Of a DNA stretch of 64,000 nt, positions 37,048-48,850 are shown piece by piece. The stretch comes from Echinostoma caproni (lineage: Eukaryota; Platyhelminthes; Trematoda; Plagiorchiida; Echinostomatidae), in NCBI GenBank assembly GCA_900618425.1, contig UZAN01039546.1, positions 24,015 through 88,014 of the forward strand, written 5' to 3'. Position 1 is the stretch's first letter. Every line of letters starts with the position of its first letter. Under the pieces are notes generated by a model. The model was not told the DNA's origin and did no database searches. It worked only from the letters and a program-made list of their open reading frames with translations. A program made the position numbers and the translations under genes.

Positions 37048-38956
37048 CCGTTTATGTTGTTCACATATAAGGGTAGATCGTTGACCTAAGGCATGTTGAA
37101 CTTATTATGTTTACTACTACTCTGCGAATGCTTTTTAGTGGCATAACACATGGAATTCTGCACAACAAGCTTCTCATATCTCCAGGACTAGGGGTAAAAG
37201 TGCTGAAGGAAGTTAAAGGCATCAAGGTGTGAGAAATCAATCGTATTTGGTAAGTCACAAGTTACTGAGGGAAAGCATTCAATGCGTTTAATTGGAGAGC
37301 TATGTTCACAAATGGAAGACTACCTTTTTGACGCATAGGATGTTTGCAGTTACGGCATAATTTACCAGTTAAGAAATGCGCTGCTTAGGAGAGAACCTTG
37401 TGTTTCAATTTCTGAACCACAAAGAAACCTCCTTATCATCAATGGCATTTCTATGAACTTTGTCTGCTGTCATAAGCAACTTCGAGACAGGCATCAAAGG
37501 TGTAGTACAAAATAGTTGCATTCAGCTCTTAATGCAGATAGGGTTCAGCTATTGTACAGGGTCCAGGATCTTGTTTCACCAAACGCATATTGAATATTTA
37601 AAATAAGAATCATCAAATGAAATAATGATCCTAGAGAAGCTTTGCCTGCTTATAGTGGTTAGACAACTCAATCCGAAGTTGTAGTTCATTAACTGTGAAT
37701 CGCACTCAGCGTAAATCGTACCACAGCCTTAGAATGACGGAATCATTGGCTCCCAAGCAAATATTGAGGGTCGCAAGTAAGGCACAACATGCAAAGATGA
37801 GCATTTTGAACAAACACGAGCTGTTGGCATTGAGAATGCATTAGGACTAGTCAAAAGAATAGCGGAGATGCAAAAGGAAAAACAATCCAAAAACCGACGA
37901 GAACAAATCTATGCCTAAATTACTGCATTTGAGAAATAACCGAATGTTTTCAGCTCATTTTGAAACCAAGAAATACACCTTGCACAAAGTGCGAAAAATA
38001 TAGTTTGGGCAACAAAGGTTTATTGTTCATTTGGATGGAAAAAGTCCCCACAGTCACTTTTCCAATCGGATAGTCCAACTTATGTAGGGGACTGAAGCTG
38101 ACCAATGAAGATCCGAATAAGCCGATACAGCTAGGTCAACTGGACCTCAATCACGCTCGTCTCTGTAGAAGTACGACTTAAAACTAAGATCAAATTAAGA
38201 ACCTCGTGACTTCATATGTTTGAAGAACATCAGAATGGAAAATTTTCCTTTGGAATATAATTAGAAAACTGAAGTTCATCTCGCTTTTCTAATAGTGCTT
38301 CGAAAATGATCAACGAAAATTCCATGTTTCCTTTACCCAAACTACTTCGTAATCAAATAGTAATGAAGCATATCTGCTGGATGATTTCCAAATAACAAAA
38401 TACGTTCTGTTGAAGGTGTTCTGCACCATAATTGAATTTTAATGTCGAAAAGAATCCATACTAAGCCCGAAGGACATCTTACATTTTCGGTTGAATTGGA
38501 TCAATTATTTGCGGGTGATTGCAAATGCTATAGGGTTGGTTCTTTTGCGTTACTTAATCCATAAATAAATAGGTATGAGGTGAGCAGGGAATTATCAGAT
38601 TTCAGGGGTCAATAAACGGACTATTGTATCAAAAACGCGCAGGTATAACCAAAGAAGTGGCGTTAATCTATTTTATACTACTGTCGATAATAATGTGTTT
38701 TCCTTCATTTTATTGAATGCAATAGGACACATTTCAAAAAGTTATAATGCTAATCTTATGTGATGGGAATCACAACTTGTGAGTCACAAGGACAAAGAAT
38801 CAACCACTCGTTGCTTTGTTATTTCATTCGGTGGTAGATCACACAAAATAGTTCTCAGAAAAAAGAAATTCTGTCGACGCAGCTTATAAAAAGAATTCCG
38901 CTTAGAAAGAACATTAGGATGGTAAATGAGTATTTTTAGTTCCATTTTATTTATTA
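37048..38956. other. No gene recognised
   Basis: AT-rich with short frames only. No repeat family recognised. Confidence 0.35.
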
Positions 38957-39920
38957 NNNNNNNNNNNNNNNNNNNNNNNNNNNNNNNNNNNNNNNNNNNN
39001 NNNNNNNNNNNNNNNNNNNNNNNNNNNNNNNNNNNNNNNNNNNNNNNNNNNNNNNNNNNNNNNNNNNNNNNNNNNNNNNNNNNNNNNNNNNNNNNNNNNN
39101 NNNNNNNNNNNNNNNNNNNNNNNNNNNNNNNNNNNNNNNNNNNNNNNNNNNNNNNNNNNNNNNNNNNNNNNNNNNNNNNNNNNNNNNNNNNNNNNNNNNN
39201 NNNNNNNNNNNNNNNNNNNNNNNNNNNNNNNNNNNNNNNNNNNNNNNNNNNNNNNNNNNNNNNNNNNNNNNNNNNNNNNNNNNNNNNNNNNNNNNNNNNN
39301 NNNNNNNNNNNNNNNNNNNNNNNNNNNNNNNNNNNNNNNNNNNNNNNNNNNNNNNNNNNNNNNNNNNNNNNNNNNNNNNNNNNNNNNNNNNNNNNNNNNN
39401 NNNNNNNNNNNNNNNNNNNNNNNNNNNNNNNNNNNNNNNNNNNNNNNNNNNNNNNNNNNNNNNNNNNNNNNNNNNNNNNNNNNNNNNNNNNNNNNNNNNN
39501 NNNNNNNNNNNNNNNNNNNNNNNNNNNNNNNNNNNNNNNNNNNNNNNNNNNNNNNNNNNNNNNNNNNNNNNNNNNNNNNNNNNNNNNNNNNNNNNNNNNN
39601 NNNNNNNNNNNNNNNNNNNNNNNNNNNNNNNNNNNNNNNNNNNNNNNNNNNNNNNNNNNNNNNNNNNNNNNNNNNNNNNNNNNNNNNNNNNNNNNNNNNN
39701 NNNNNNNNNNNNNNNNNNNNNNNNNNNNNNNNNNNNNNNNNNNNNNNNNNNNNNNNNNNNNNNNNNNNNNNNNNNNNNNNNNNNNNNNNNNNNNNNNNNN
39801 NNNNNNNNNNNNNNNNNNNNNNNNNNNNNNNNNNNNNNNNNNNNNNNNNNNNNNNNNNNNNNNNNNNNNNNNNNNNNNNNNNNNNNNNNNNNNNNNNNNN
39901 NNNNNNNNNNNNNNNNNNNN
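38957..39920. other. Assembly gap 2 (964 N)
   Basis: Unresolved bases. The right edge starts with GGGCGGGCGGGCGG (39921-39934), a GC-rich tandem that may have stopped assembly. Confidence 0.99.
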
Positions 39921-40258
39921 GGGCGGGCGGGCGGTGGAGAATTAGTTCCATGACAGTCTGACCAATTTCCTTAAAACGATTTGTGCGCACAAGATTTTTT
40001 AACGTAATATGATTGCATCGCCTCGCGAAATGCCAAGAGCCTGGGATTCATGTTACTTACTAAACAATTGAACGAAAAATGTGAGTCAACGATGTATTCA
40101 GTTGTTATGGGATATTTCACGTTCATTGACCCTGAATTTTTCTTATCTTAATCCACTCTAAAATTGTGTTGCGTCGTTGATTGCAACAACCACCAGGAAA
40201 TGTGTTCACACATCTATTGTAACAGGGGCATCTCTTCGTTTTGTCGACGTCACCTCAA

Positions 40259-40693
40259 CTACGGGAGACCTGATAGACGACATATGAAGTGAAGTTGTGC
40301 AGCTGGTTTCGTTTTCGATTGTACAAAAGTTGATAATAATGCCACCTTAAGCTTCAGACGCACTTCGTTCATTATACGATCACCCTTGAAGGCCAGTCTG
40401 AGGAAGACGCATTTCTCGAGTACATCGCAGATGGGACCAATTGGTGCTTTTCTTCTGCTATGCACACCCATAAATTGCGGTGGATACCTACTATCCAATG
40501 GCGTCTTCGCAGGTAGGCATCTGCTTCTTGGATTGCAAGCAGAGCAATTATTCATGGTTTCGATGAAAAACTCTTTCTTCAGCACTTCAACGCAAATATG
40601 CATCTGCGATGCAAATTGTTGTACATGCATTTGGGTCAGTTTGCTTTTTGCAGCACTCCAAATATGCAATAAAGCGCTCGTCATTTTCCGCAA
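40259..40693 (-). mobile_element. Penelope-like element fragment
   Basis: A 144-codon minus-strand frame reads like the stretch between the reverse transcriptase and the GIY-YIG endonuclease of PLEs. It has an RYPPQFM segment, then VLEKCVFLRLAFKGDRIMNE, LKLKVALLSTFVQ and QLHFICRLSGLP, which parallels the conserved FKGD...L+..+..TF pattern. The endonuclease itself is not readable downstream. The opposite-strand frame at 40386-40760 is a shadow. With the larger copy at 47-49 kb it shows the family is repeated here. Confidence 0.6.
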
Positions 40694-40760
40694 TCTGAAA
40701 TACGTTTTGCTTTGTGCACTTCGTGCTTATAGAAGGCACCCGGAGGCGTCTTATTTTTAG

Positions 40761-40810
40761 TTTGAATCAAGGTTACACGGAGAGCAAACCATATGTTCAA
40801 TTATTCACAG
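40761..40810 (+). CDS. Candidate 50-nt internal exon
   Basis: Acceptor GTCTTATTTTTAG and donor CACAG/GTAAGA enclose 50 nt. One frame (1 nt, 16 codons, 1 nt) gives LNQGYTESKPYVQLFT, and a second frame is also open. The first frame joins in phase to the candidate terminal exon at 43257 (G plus GT gives Gly). It lies just outside the PLE fragment. No family recognised. Confidence 0.33.
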
Positions 40811-42059
40811 GTAAGAGCCATGATAGAGTCAAAACAGACGTGTGTATCGGGACGTTATCCTGCTCTAAAGCGTACGATTTATTTTGAGTTTCCCTGACAA
40901 AAGGTTGATAAAACAGTTTGAACATTGTTGGCTTAGGATACGAAGGTCTATGGTAGACGCTGCTGTACATCGCTGGGGTTAAAACCTAATCCAAGAAATT
41001 CTTGAACCACCACGCAACGCTTAAGAATTGAGGGATTTTGATTATCTGTGCAACTTGTGTCAATGATGCGTACAGTCGACTGGGGCTCGAACGCTATAGT
41101 TTTTCTCATCAATGAAACTTCATGTATTCAACTTATTTTATTGCCCATCAAAAGGGTTGTTATATTTCAGTTGTTGTCAGTGGCACAGACCGTACCCGTT
41201 TTCGCTACTGACCTTATGGTGTGTTTCAAAATATTTATTGTGCAGTCCTAACATGAATATTCAGATTGTCTGTGGCCTGCAGATTTGCTGCACTGCTGCA
41301 CTGATATATTTGAGTTTGTAAAGGTTCTGAAGTGTGATACTTTCTTCTTGGATAAATAAATTTCTTATTATTACCGCTGACTTGCAAAAGTAAAACATTC
41401 TGACTGGTAACTTCAACTTAGTGTTCTTTCCTTTTCCCACAAGTGAAAATGTATTCTTTTTTAAGACGTTTTACTGGTCATTCCTTTCGGTTCGTTTGCT
41501 CTCACTATTTTGCCGAATATAAATCAACTCAAAACCTTTTCAAAATTCTCTCGTACCATACCATTATTTGTAACTGTAAAAGCTACAGAATATAACTGGT
41601 GATTTGAAAGTACTCAACCCAAAATCCCATTGGCCGGTAAATTCTTCATATGCTGTCTTAAGGTGATGACGTACTGCTTTTGTTCAAATTCCAAATACTG
41701 CAGTTTGTTAGGGTGCAGAATAAATGTGCCGTTAAATATAGTTCAGGTTTCATAAAATATTCATAAGGTTTTTAGTCGTGAAACCCCCGATGATGGTATC
41801 ATATTCCAAATACTTGATTAACAGCCTCAAGCACTGAAGATTGATCCTCTTCAGAGTTAACAAAATGACAGCAGTCTACCCGAACATGAAAAGTGAACGA
41901 TTTTGTTGTCATTTTAAAACATCAGACTGAATTATCATTGGAATCGATTGTACGGATTGCACTTATTTAGCAATGAAATGTGGCCAATAAAAATCATTTT
42001 TATGTCAAATAAATAAAGTTCTGCAGATTTGAGCTTTTTACGTCAAGATTGTCAAAAAT
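40811..42059. other. No gene recognised
   Basis: AT-rich, intron-like. Short overlapping frames at 41048-41321 are hydrophobic and without motif. Confidence 0.35.
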
Positions 42060-42150
42060 TCAGCAGTATCGGTGAGATTCGAACCGATGAATGGGTGGAG
42101 CCTACACATTATACGAGGCCACACGGATAGCACTAAACGTTTCACATTCA
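42060..42150 (-). repeat. Possible tRNA-like repeat fragment
   Basis: The minus strand has ATCGGTTCGAATCTCACCGAT at about 42066-42086. It contains a good B-box core inside a 6 bp self-pairing stem. No A box is found at tRNA spacing. Confidence 0.3.
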
Positions 42151-43256
42151 AATTACCTATCCAACTTACAGAGTCCTATGGCATCCTGAGGCCAGTTGTT
42201 ATTATCCGTTAACGAAACGTCATTAAACTAGCAGAAGCGATATTTTTACTGAGTAGAAGCGCCAGTGGCCAGGGCACTATCCAATCTATAACATGTAAAA
42301 ACACGTGAATGTTTTCACACTGTCTTTTCATTTTTCTGTTTATCCTTCAGAAATTCGTTTACTATCACAACCTACAATCGATAGACGTTGCCTGAGATCG
42401 TGCAACTCAGACCGTTATGTTAAAAGACTAGATTTTTCGTATTTATTAACTTTCGGACCGATATTTATGTAATCATTTGTTTTAACTGATAAAAGAGAAT
42501 AGTAATCTGGATAAGCAAGGCAATTCAGGAATAATATGGGTTTGTAGCTTTGAACGAGCACATAATAATTGTACATGTGCACATAAATGCATGCAAGACA
42601 GATGAGAAACACAGGCGAAATACTGCATAAAACGATTCCTGAAGGAAGCAAATGGAGCAATCTGTAAATAGTGTACTGTTTAAAGCGGGTTTTGTATTTC
42701 ACTCTAAACGACAATGCTTCAGCTTCACCTTGGTCACAATGCTATTTTATGTTCCGCACAACCGTATGGGTTTCACTTCACGACTTGTAAAACTGACCTC
42801 TCAATCGGTGCGCATTCCACGCTTTCTCAATTTTGAGGTGTCTGTTTGTGTTAAAATAAAAGACAACCAACGGACATCAACGGTTAGTTAGCTGTTTTTG
42901 CAGTGCACTTAATAATAAATTCAGGAAACGGAAGATGTCGGAGGAAACAGCTACAGCGTGCCAATCATTCTCCTCAGTCACGGAAGTGGTGTGACAATAG
43001 TGTGCGTAAGGAACCGAAATGAAACGAATATATGTGAAACCAACTTTGATAATATCTTCGTCGTTATGGAGCAACCAGGCTCATCATATGACCGATGTGA
43101 ATGGACTGTAATGGATTGCACTGTGAACATACTTAGAAGGATAGATTGATGAGTGTCGGAAAGCGTTCAACAAAAATTACGGAGATTATTTATATCTGTA
43201 CAAGTATGCAGCAGTTTCTTTCTATTCTTTTCATTTCACATTCTCTTATTGAATAG

Positions 43257-43423
43257 GTAAATACACCAAAATTCAGGAAGATGGAAGCGGACCATTAAAG
43301 GGCTGGCATATCATACGTAATGAGCAAATGTATTCGCGCTTTTTGGAATTCGAACACGTTCTCTCGAGCGATAAATCGATGACTTGTAACTGTCAGTCAA
43401 AGAAAAATGTCGAGCACTCTTGA
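43257..43423 (+). CDS. Candidate terminal exon, unknown protein
   Basis: A long pyrimidine tract (TTTCTTTCTATTCTTTTCAT and more) leads to an AG at 43255-43256. Then come 2 nt and 54 codons to TGA. The peptide reads like protein: KYTKIQEDGSGPLKGWHII, later SRFLEFEHVLSSDKSMTCNC. A GTAACT donor-like site inside (about 43386) offers an alternative end. Phase fits after 40761-40810. No domain is recognised. Confidence 0.33.
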
Positions 43424-44003
43424 TGATTTCATTTGTGTAAAAGTATGCAACCGATAAATAACTAAATCATCAGCCCCTTGTGCAGAAATGTTGAATCAAC
43501 GTTCGCATACTTATTCGTGTACACGATTTTCTATTCAGTCACTCTTCCATTAGGCGGTAATGATGATGCTGCTCATCTGAGCTCACTTAACTATAGTTAA
43601 AACTTCCTGATGATAATAATTTGATACCACCATTGGTGTGTTTGTTCTATCAATGCACTCCTTAGCGTAAAAATGTGAGGTACATTATCTGAAAGATTTG
43701 TTTAACACTGTGTCAGACATCAGTCTACAAAGTGGTACGGAACGTTCACGGGCAAATGTTGCTGTACACAAACGCACCTATCTCAGCATCAGGGATACCT
43801 AGTTACTATGGCTACAATAGACTCAAAACGGCATCCCGTTATATTACATCATAACAAAATCCACCCGTTTTTTGTTGTCAATGATTACAGTTTTCCAAAA
43901 TCAAAATCTGCTGAGTATCTGATATCAACCTGAAAAATATCTAATCATATAGATGTATCTGTTTTTTTAATGTATTGACACTTTGTTACATTTTTTGTTG
44001 CAG

Positions 44004-44220
44004 GTGTTTTCATGAGTATTTGATGCCTTTCTTGACGGTGTACGGAGTTTTGAGAGACGCTGTCTGTGAAAAAAATACGGAAGTTCTGTCAAACCCCTAT
44101 CGAAAACCGAATTTCAACTCTTCTCTGCACTCACATCTACCCACGGAAAGGGTTCCATCACGCAGCCATTTACATTTATCTGAAGAAAACACTCATTCAG
44201 CAGCATTTTCTCTGCATTAG
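44004..44220 (+). CDS. Candidate terminal exon, unknown protein
   Basis: Very strong acceptor (TGTTACATTTTTTGTTGCAG), 1 nt, then 71 codons to TAG. The start is CFHEYLMPFLTVYGVLRDAV. The end is Ser/His-rich (SLHSHLPTERVPSRSHLHLS), plausible as a disordered tail. No domain. It does not join in phase to the donor inside 43257-43423. Confidence 0.3.
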
Positions 44221-45572
44221 TTGAGCACAAAATAGATGAGGGATTAAGTCGGTTTTATTAGAAATATTCAAATGCATGTACTCTTATATTTCAAGTATTG
44301 GTGCTCAAAGAAAGAAGAGGTGGCTCATCTGAGCTCAAAACTAGGCAGGGAACCAACATGTCCAGCCTACCGATTTCCAAGAAAGATCAAAAACAAAAAA
44401 TACAAAAAATGCAAAGGTCTATACTATTCTCTTTCCCCTTAAGCAACTGGTAAAGTAAATGACCTTTTCGAAGCAACGATCGCATCACGATTGACTGTGA
44501 GGACAATTGGGAGGTACTGTGGGTGCTTACGGTCAATGTGAACTGATGAAAACTGTAAATTTGACACAGAAAAAAACAATTTTTACGGATATCAAGATGG
44601 TAATTTACGTGTTCCAACATTTTTTTGAGAAAGAACACCATGATGCATCCTGGATAAATGGGACAATATAAAACAACTGAATTGACGCTAATTCCGACCT
44701 ACTATGTGCCGCCAATGTTTGGTTGGCAAGAAAATGCGCTTAATCCCAGAAATACCTACTATCACTACGTAGCATTTCAGTTCCGTGTAGAAAGATGAAT
44801 TAGAACATGAATAACAAGTTTGGAAAGATTAGATTTGTATCATGGAACTTAAAACAGCTCAAGAAACAATAGCAGACATCCTTAACAAATATGAACACAT
44901 TTTACTCAGGACTAATTAATTTTAGAATACGGTGAAAAGTAAGAAAACTAAATTAGAGGGTTATTGCTTCTAATTTCAAAATCAACTACTTGGATTGAAT
45001 GAAAAGTTTTCTCGTTGTCTCACTCGGCACAATGAAAACCAGCTGGTACAACAAAACAGATCATAATAGAATAGTTTAAAAATCAAAGGCCGTTTGGTAT
45101 TCTTAAATGCCGCTTTTAAAAATGTAGAAGTAAATGCAGGCAATTACGCTGGGTGTTTCTGTTCAGGTATCATGAAATTAGGCCATTGATATCAACCGGT
45201 TGAAAAAATGCTGTACCATAAGAGTAAATATAGATGCGGAAGCATATATTGCCCGAATAGTGAGATGAGGTAGTAGCCAACAAGAATGGATATTCAGATC
45301 ACCCAGGGACAAAGTGAACAGACCATGAGAGACTCATTTAAAGGAAAATTACGGAAGACATGTTTGTACTGTCAGTTGTGAATGCGTAAAGAAATCGATC
45401 TCATTATACTTCTTGGCATTATTGTGTTGTATTATGTTGAAGCTTTAGTGAGTTATGTACAGTCTTTGAGCCAGAAATAGACCAGCGTCACAATACGGCG
45501 AATAAGGAAAAAAGTGGGACATCAAACGTGCATAAACGCGAATAAATTACCAAGTGCCTTAGCAAGCTCAGA
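44221..45572. other. No gene recognised
   Basis: Short frames only; AT-rich intron- or intergenic-like sequence. Confidence 0.35.
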
Positions 45573-45725
45573 ATGAGCAATCTGCTTGTCGGTCAGTATC
45601 CGGATCAGGTAAGCAAATATCCGAGATGGGGTGAGTTTGTGTTTGGAACGGATGGGGCAAACAATGATAGCAGAAATCAAGTTAAAACTAACTGGAAAGA
45701 GCGAAAACTGCTTTCTATCAATTGA
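45573..45725 (+). CDS. Candidate 50-codon ORF or first exon
   Basis: ATG frame starting MSNLLVGQYPDQVSKYPRWG, with donor-like sites inside (GATCAG/GTAAGC at about 45609 and TGGG/GTGAGT at about 45634). It continues as GEFVFGTDGANNDSRNQVKT to a stop. The composition looks like protein. It may be a first exon spliced at either donor, or a small peptide gene. No family recognised. Confidence 0.28.
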   Translation: MSNLLVGQYPDQVSKYPRWGEFVFGTDGANNDSRNQVKTNWKERKLLSIN

Positions 45726-45895
45726 GCTTATTAATCAGAAAATGAGGCAATGCCCCCACACGCGAGCATATATTGTGATGGTTATTTGTATATAAGAATA
45801 TGCGTTACCTGACCTCGTTTAAATTTTATTTGTCTATCATCATGTAGCTTATTCGAATTGATATAATTATCATTTCTTCTCATGCGTCAGATAAA

Positions 45896-45991
45896 ATGAA
45901 CCAACACAACCGTAATGAGAATTGTTTTGACCTGCTTCTTTCGGAGCATTCTGGAGACTACGGTTCAAAGATCGATTTGGGAAATGACGGG
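45896..45991 (+). CDS. Candidate first exon, 32 codons
   Basis: ATG followed by 32 codons (MNQHNRNENCFDLLLSEHSG, then DYGSKIDLGNDG), ending at GACGGG before GTGAGTG. The frame is also open upstream of the ATG for about 14 codons. A second frame across the same span also has an ATG. No domain and no next exon found before the PLE. Confidence 0.25.
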
Positions 45992-47134
45992 GTGAGTGTT
46001 TGTAAACATGCGCATAATTGATAAACTCCTGTCAAAACGCCGACGGGATAATTGATAATGTTTCCCTTGGCACACGTGATACAACGATCGGATAATATGC
46101 TTTGTGTAAACCCTTTTCCCAAACAAAGAAGTGGGTTTTTGAGCGGAATGAGTCATGGGTTTATCAGGTCGGAAGTGATGCGCTCAAGTATAACGAGCGT
46201 CAGCTGACCTCAACCAATTTTTTATAAATAGTTGTTTGTAAACTTCAAAATCCCTGTAAAAATGGCTATTCACTACAGGACTGTGAATGATCGTAACTCA
46301 TAAACTTATTGGATATAATAAATTAAACATCAGTTTCATTTTTCCGTTCCAAGCAACACATAAACGATGAAGTAGAAAAACTATTCCGAGGTTGATGAAC
46401 GTTATTTCCTGATCTATTAGCATTGGATTGCAGGACACTATGGCTAGAAGACATTATTCAGCCCGCCTAGGTTTCAGTAACACAACGTGGCATTCTAAAA
46501 TTCTAATCATATACATGGAAAACAAGTGTGGGGATCTCCCAAGAAACGACCTAGATCACTTTGAATTTGTCAATCAGTCAAATGTGAACCGTTACGCTGT
46601 GCGAATATTGGGAATGGAACGTTGTTATTGAGATTGCGTGATGTTAGGTTCCCTTTCGAGAAATTTATATATAAAAAACTAACGAAGCAAAATTATGAAG
46701 ATCGGAACCAATAAAACGCAAAATGTAAGGATACTACCAGGAGCAACCACAATCACTCGCTATATACAAACTCCAGTTCGTTGTATTCATAATAGTGGAC
46801 CGAATTCGTTTAAAATTATTTCAATACAATGATCTTCTATTTCTGTTTTGTAGATATCAATCATTTAAAAAGTCCAGTTGGCAAATAAGCTGTTTTACGA
46901 TAAACTCATAAAATGGCTATTACAATTATATAGGGTTATTCGGCTTCGTCTTTCTGGTTTTGATCACCTCAAACCAAGTACAGAATGTATAACAAATTGG
47001 CTATCTGGTCCTTATTTCGTCTAGATAATTAGTCCTTTCCCCAGGGGTTGCCTGAGTTTCTTCATCTGAGACCATGGCATGACTAAAGCCGGAACGTACT
47101 GCTTTTGTTTGTATAGGGGAAATAAAATGTTTGG

Positions 47135-48850
47135 ATTATTCTCACCTCGACTGTGCATAGAATTATAAACCGAAATTGGTTTTGCAGAAACAACGGCGTG
47201 TCATAAATGATGCGGAGATCTTGATCAGCGTTAAATGTGTGGCGTGCCTCCAGTATGTGTGGACAGATAGCGCTTTCTGACGGCCTGTTTTAATCGTATC
47301 TCAAACAGCGGGGATTTTGTTCTCGCATCCTCCCTGATAGCTGCGTTGTTGCTCGACCGATGTGGCTAGCTACGAGGGAGTGAGTGAACGCATCAAGGCA
47401 TATGGATTTGGTTTGAGAAGACAGTTTGTCTCTGAGGTGAAACCGTAATTCTGAGTATATGGTGAAACGCATGTGTAGTTCATCTACTGTAAACCTCTGA
47501 ACAGTGGTTGCAAATATAGTTGTTTCCTATTAGCCGTGTGGACTACCGGTCGCTCGGGTCTCTCTCGCGAAGAGAGTGAATGTTGTGTTTCAGCTCTTAT
47601 GCTATGAAGCTGGGAGGGCAAATGTTTCGTACTCTCATCGAAACGGGTATTTTTCTGATTTCCATGACACAAAGCTATTAAAAATCACTTGTTGTTCAGT
47701 TTATTTTCTTCTGTATACTTCTCACTGAAGAGCTGAATCTGGGTTTCCGATTATTTGGACATCCAGGAAAGGGATTCGATCATTGTTCTCTCTTCTCAGT
47801 TGGTGAATTTGATTGATTTGTGGCATGCGTTGAATGTCTTTAGCACAAACTTGATGATTTTTGTTGTTTTTTACTAAAAATATATCATCTACATATCGTA
47901 GTTTTCACTGAAGTTATGTATGGTGCCTTGCAAGGTTGAGCTCTCAATTTTCCCGATGAATATGTCTTCCAACAATGGTCGTAGCGTAGACCCCGATGTT
48001 GGTTGATTTGAACAGTGAACTAGAACTGGACACCTAATCTGCACAGAAGCTCTTACAGGCTGTGACGAGGTAGTCCGATTTCAAATGAGGTATCTGCTGT
48101 AAATTATTATAGAAATAGAATGTCTCTAGAAATGGGACGTTTGTGATAGGAGCAGTCACATCTACAGAGTGCATTGTTTGTGATGAGAGCTTCATGCTTT
48201 TGATCCCTTCGATGAATTCGAATGCATTCTTTAGACTGCAAGCGGAGAGTAGTTGTCTTATGGGGTCTGGTTTCGCGCTAACCATTTGGATTTTGCATGT
48301 TGTGGAGCGTTTGACACATCCAGGATTGTGCTTATTGGTAAATCCGGTTTGTGTTCTTTTGGGAAGTCATATAGTCGTAGTATTGTCGATATTTGTGGCT
48401 GTAGCAGATCAAAGATCGCTGTCGATATGTGGTTACATTATTTCAGGGAGTTCAAGCACTTCATCATTCACCATTCTATCAGTTCTGTCTTTCTTTCCCA
48501 TATCCTCTAGAAATTAGCTCCAGTATGCTTGGATGGTGTTCATGTTCTCTAGGTAATCGTCTCTTTTCATACGAGCAATCCCTGTTCCTCCATCTGGTCT
48601 GGTGATTAGTAGTTCCGAATTCTGCTTCAGCTCTTTTTGTTTCTGCATGTGTTCCGACGTAACTAAGGTAAAGACTATATAAGTAAACGTTGTATACTTT
48701 ATGTAATAAGTTAAAAAACCAGATGGACGAACCCAAGTAACCTCAGATAGTTTTATTGACCAATTGATGAATTTATCAAAACACCAGCTCCTTTCGCCTG
48801 CCAAACTTCGTCTTCGATGAACCAATGGGAACCTTAAATTCAATTAGATC
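47135..48850 (-). mobile_element. Penelope-like element, RT plus GIY-YIG-type end, decayed
   Basis: The minus strand reads, through several frames, as a PLE. The first block is ELLITRPDGGTGIARMKRDD (about 48600). Next come LPKRTQTG, then SLKNAFEFIEG...SVDVTAPITNVPFLET (48285-48100), and GSTLRPLLEDIFIGKIE (about 47970). The catalytic YVDD follows at 47895-47884 inside KLRYVDDIFLVKN, then NDRIPFLDVQI. The endonuclease end is seen as SHIGRATTQLSGRMREQNP (about 47370), where a YIGRT-like motif has His for Tyr, and SAICPHILEARHTFNADQDL (about 47270). Stops and frameshifts interrupt it. No flanking terminal repeats were found. PLEs are known in schistosome genomes. Confidence 0.88.

Noticed and set aside
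40386..40760. 124-codon plus-strand frame
   Set aside because: Shadow of the PLE-like frame on the opposite strand; no motif of its own.
42060..42150. Functional tRNA gene
   Set aside because: B box present but no A box, acceptor stem or anticodon arm at tRNA spacing.
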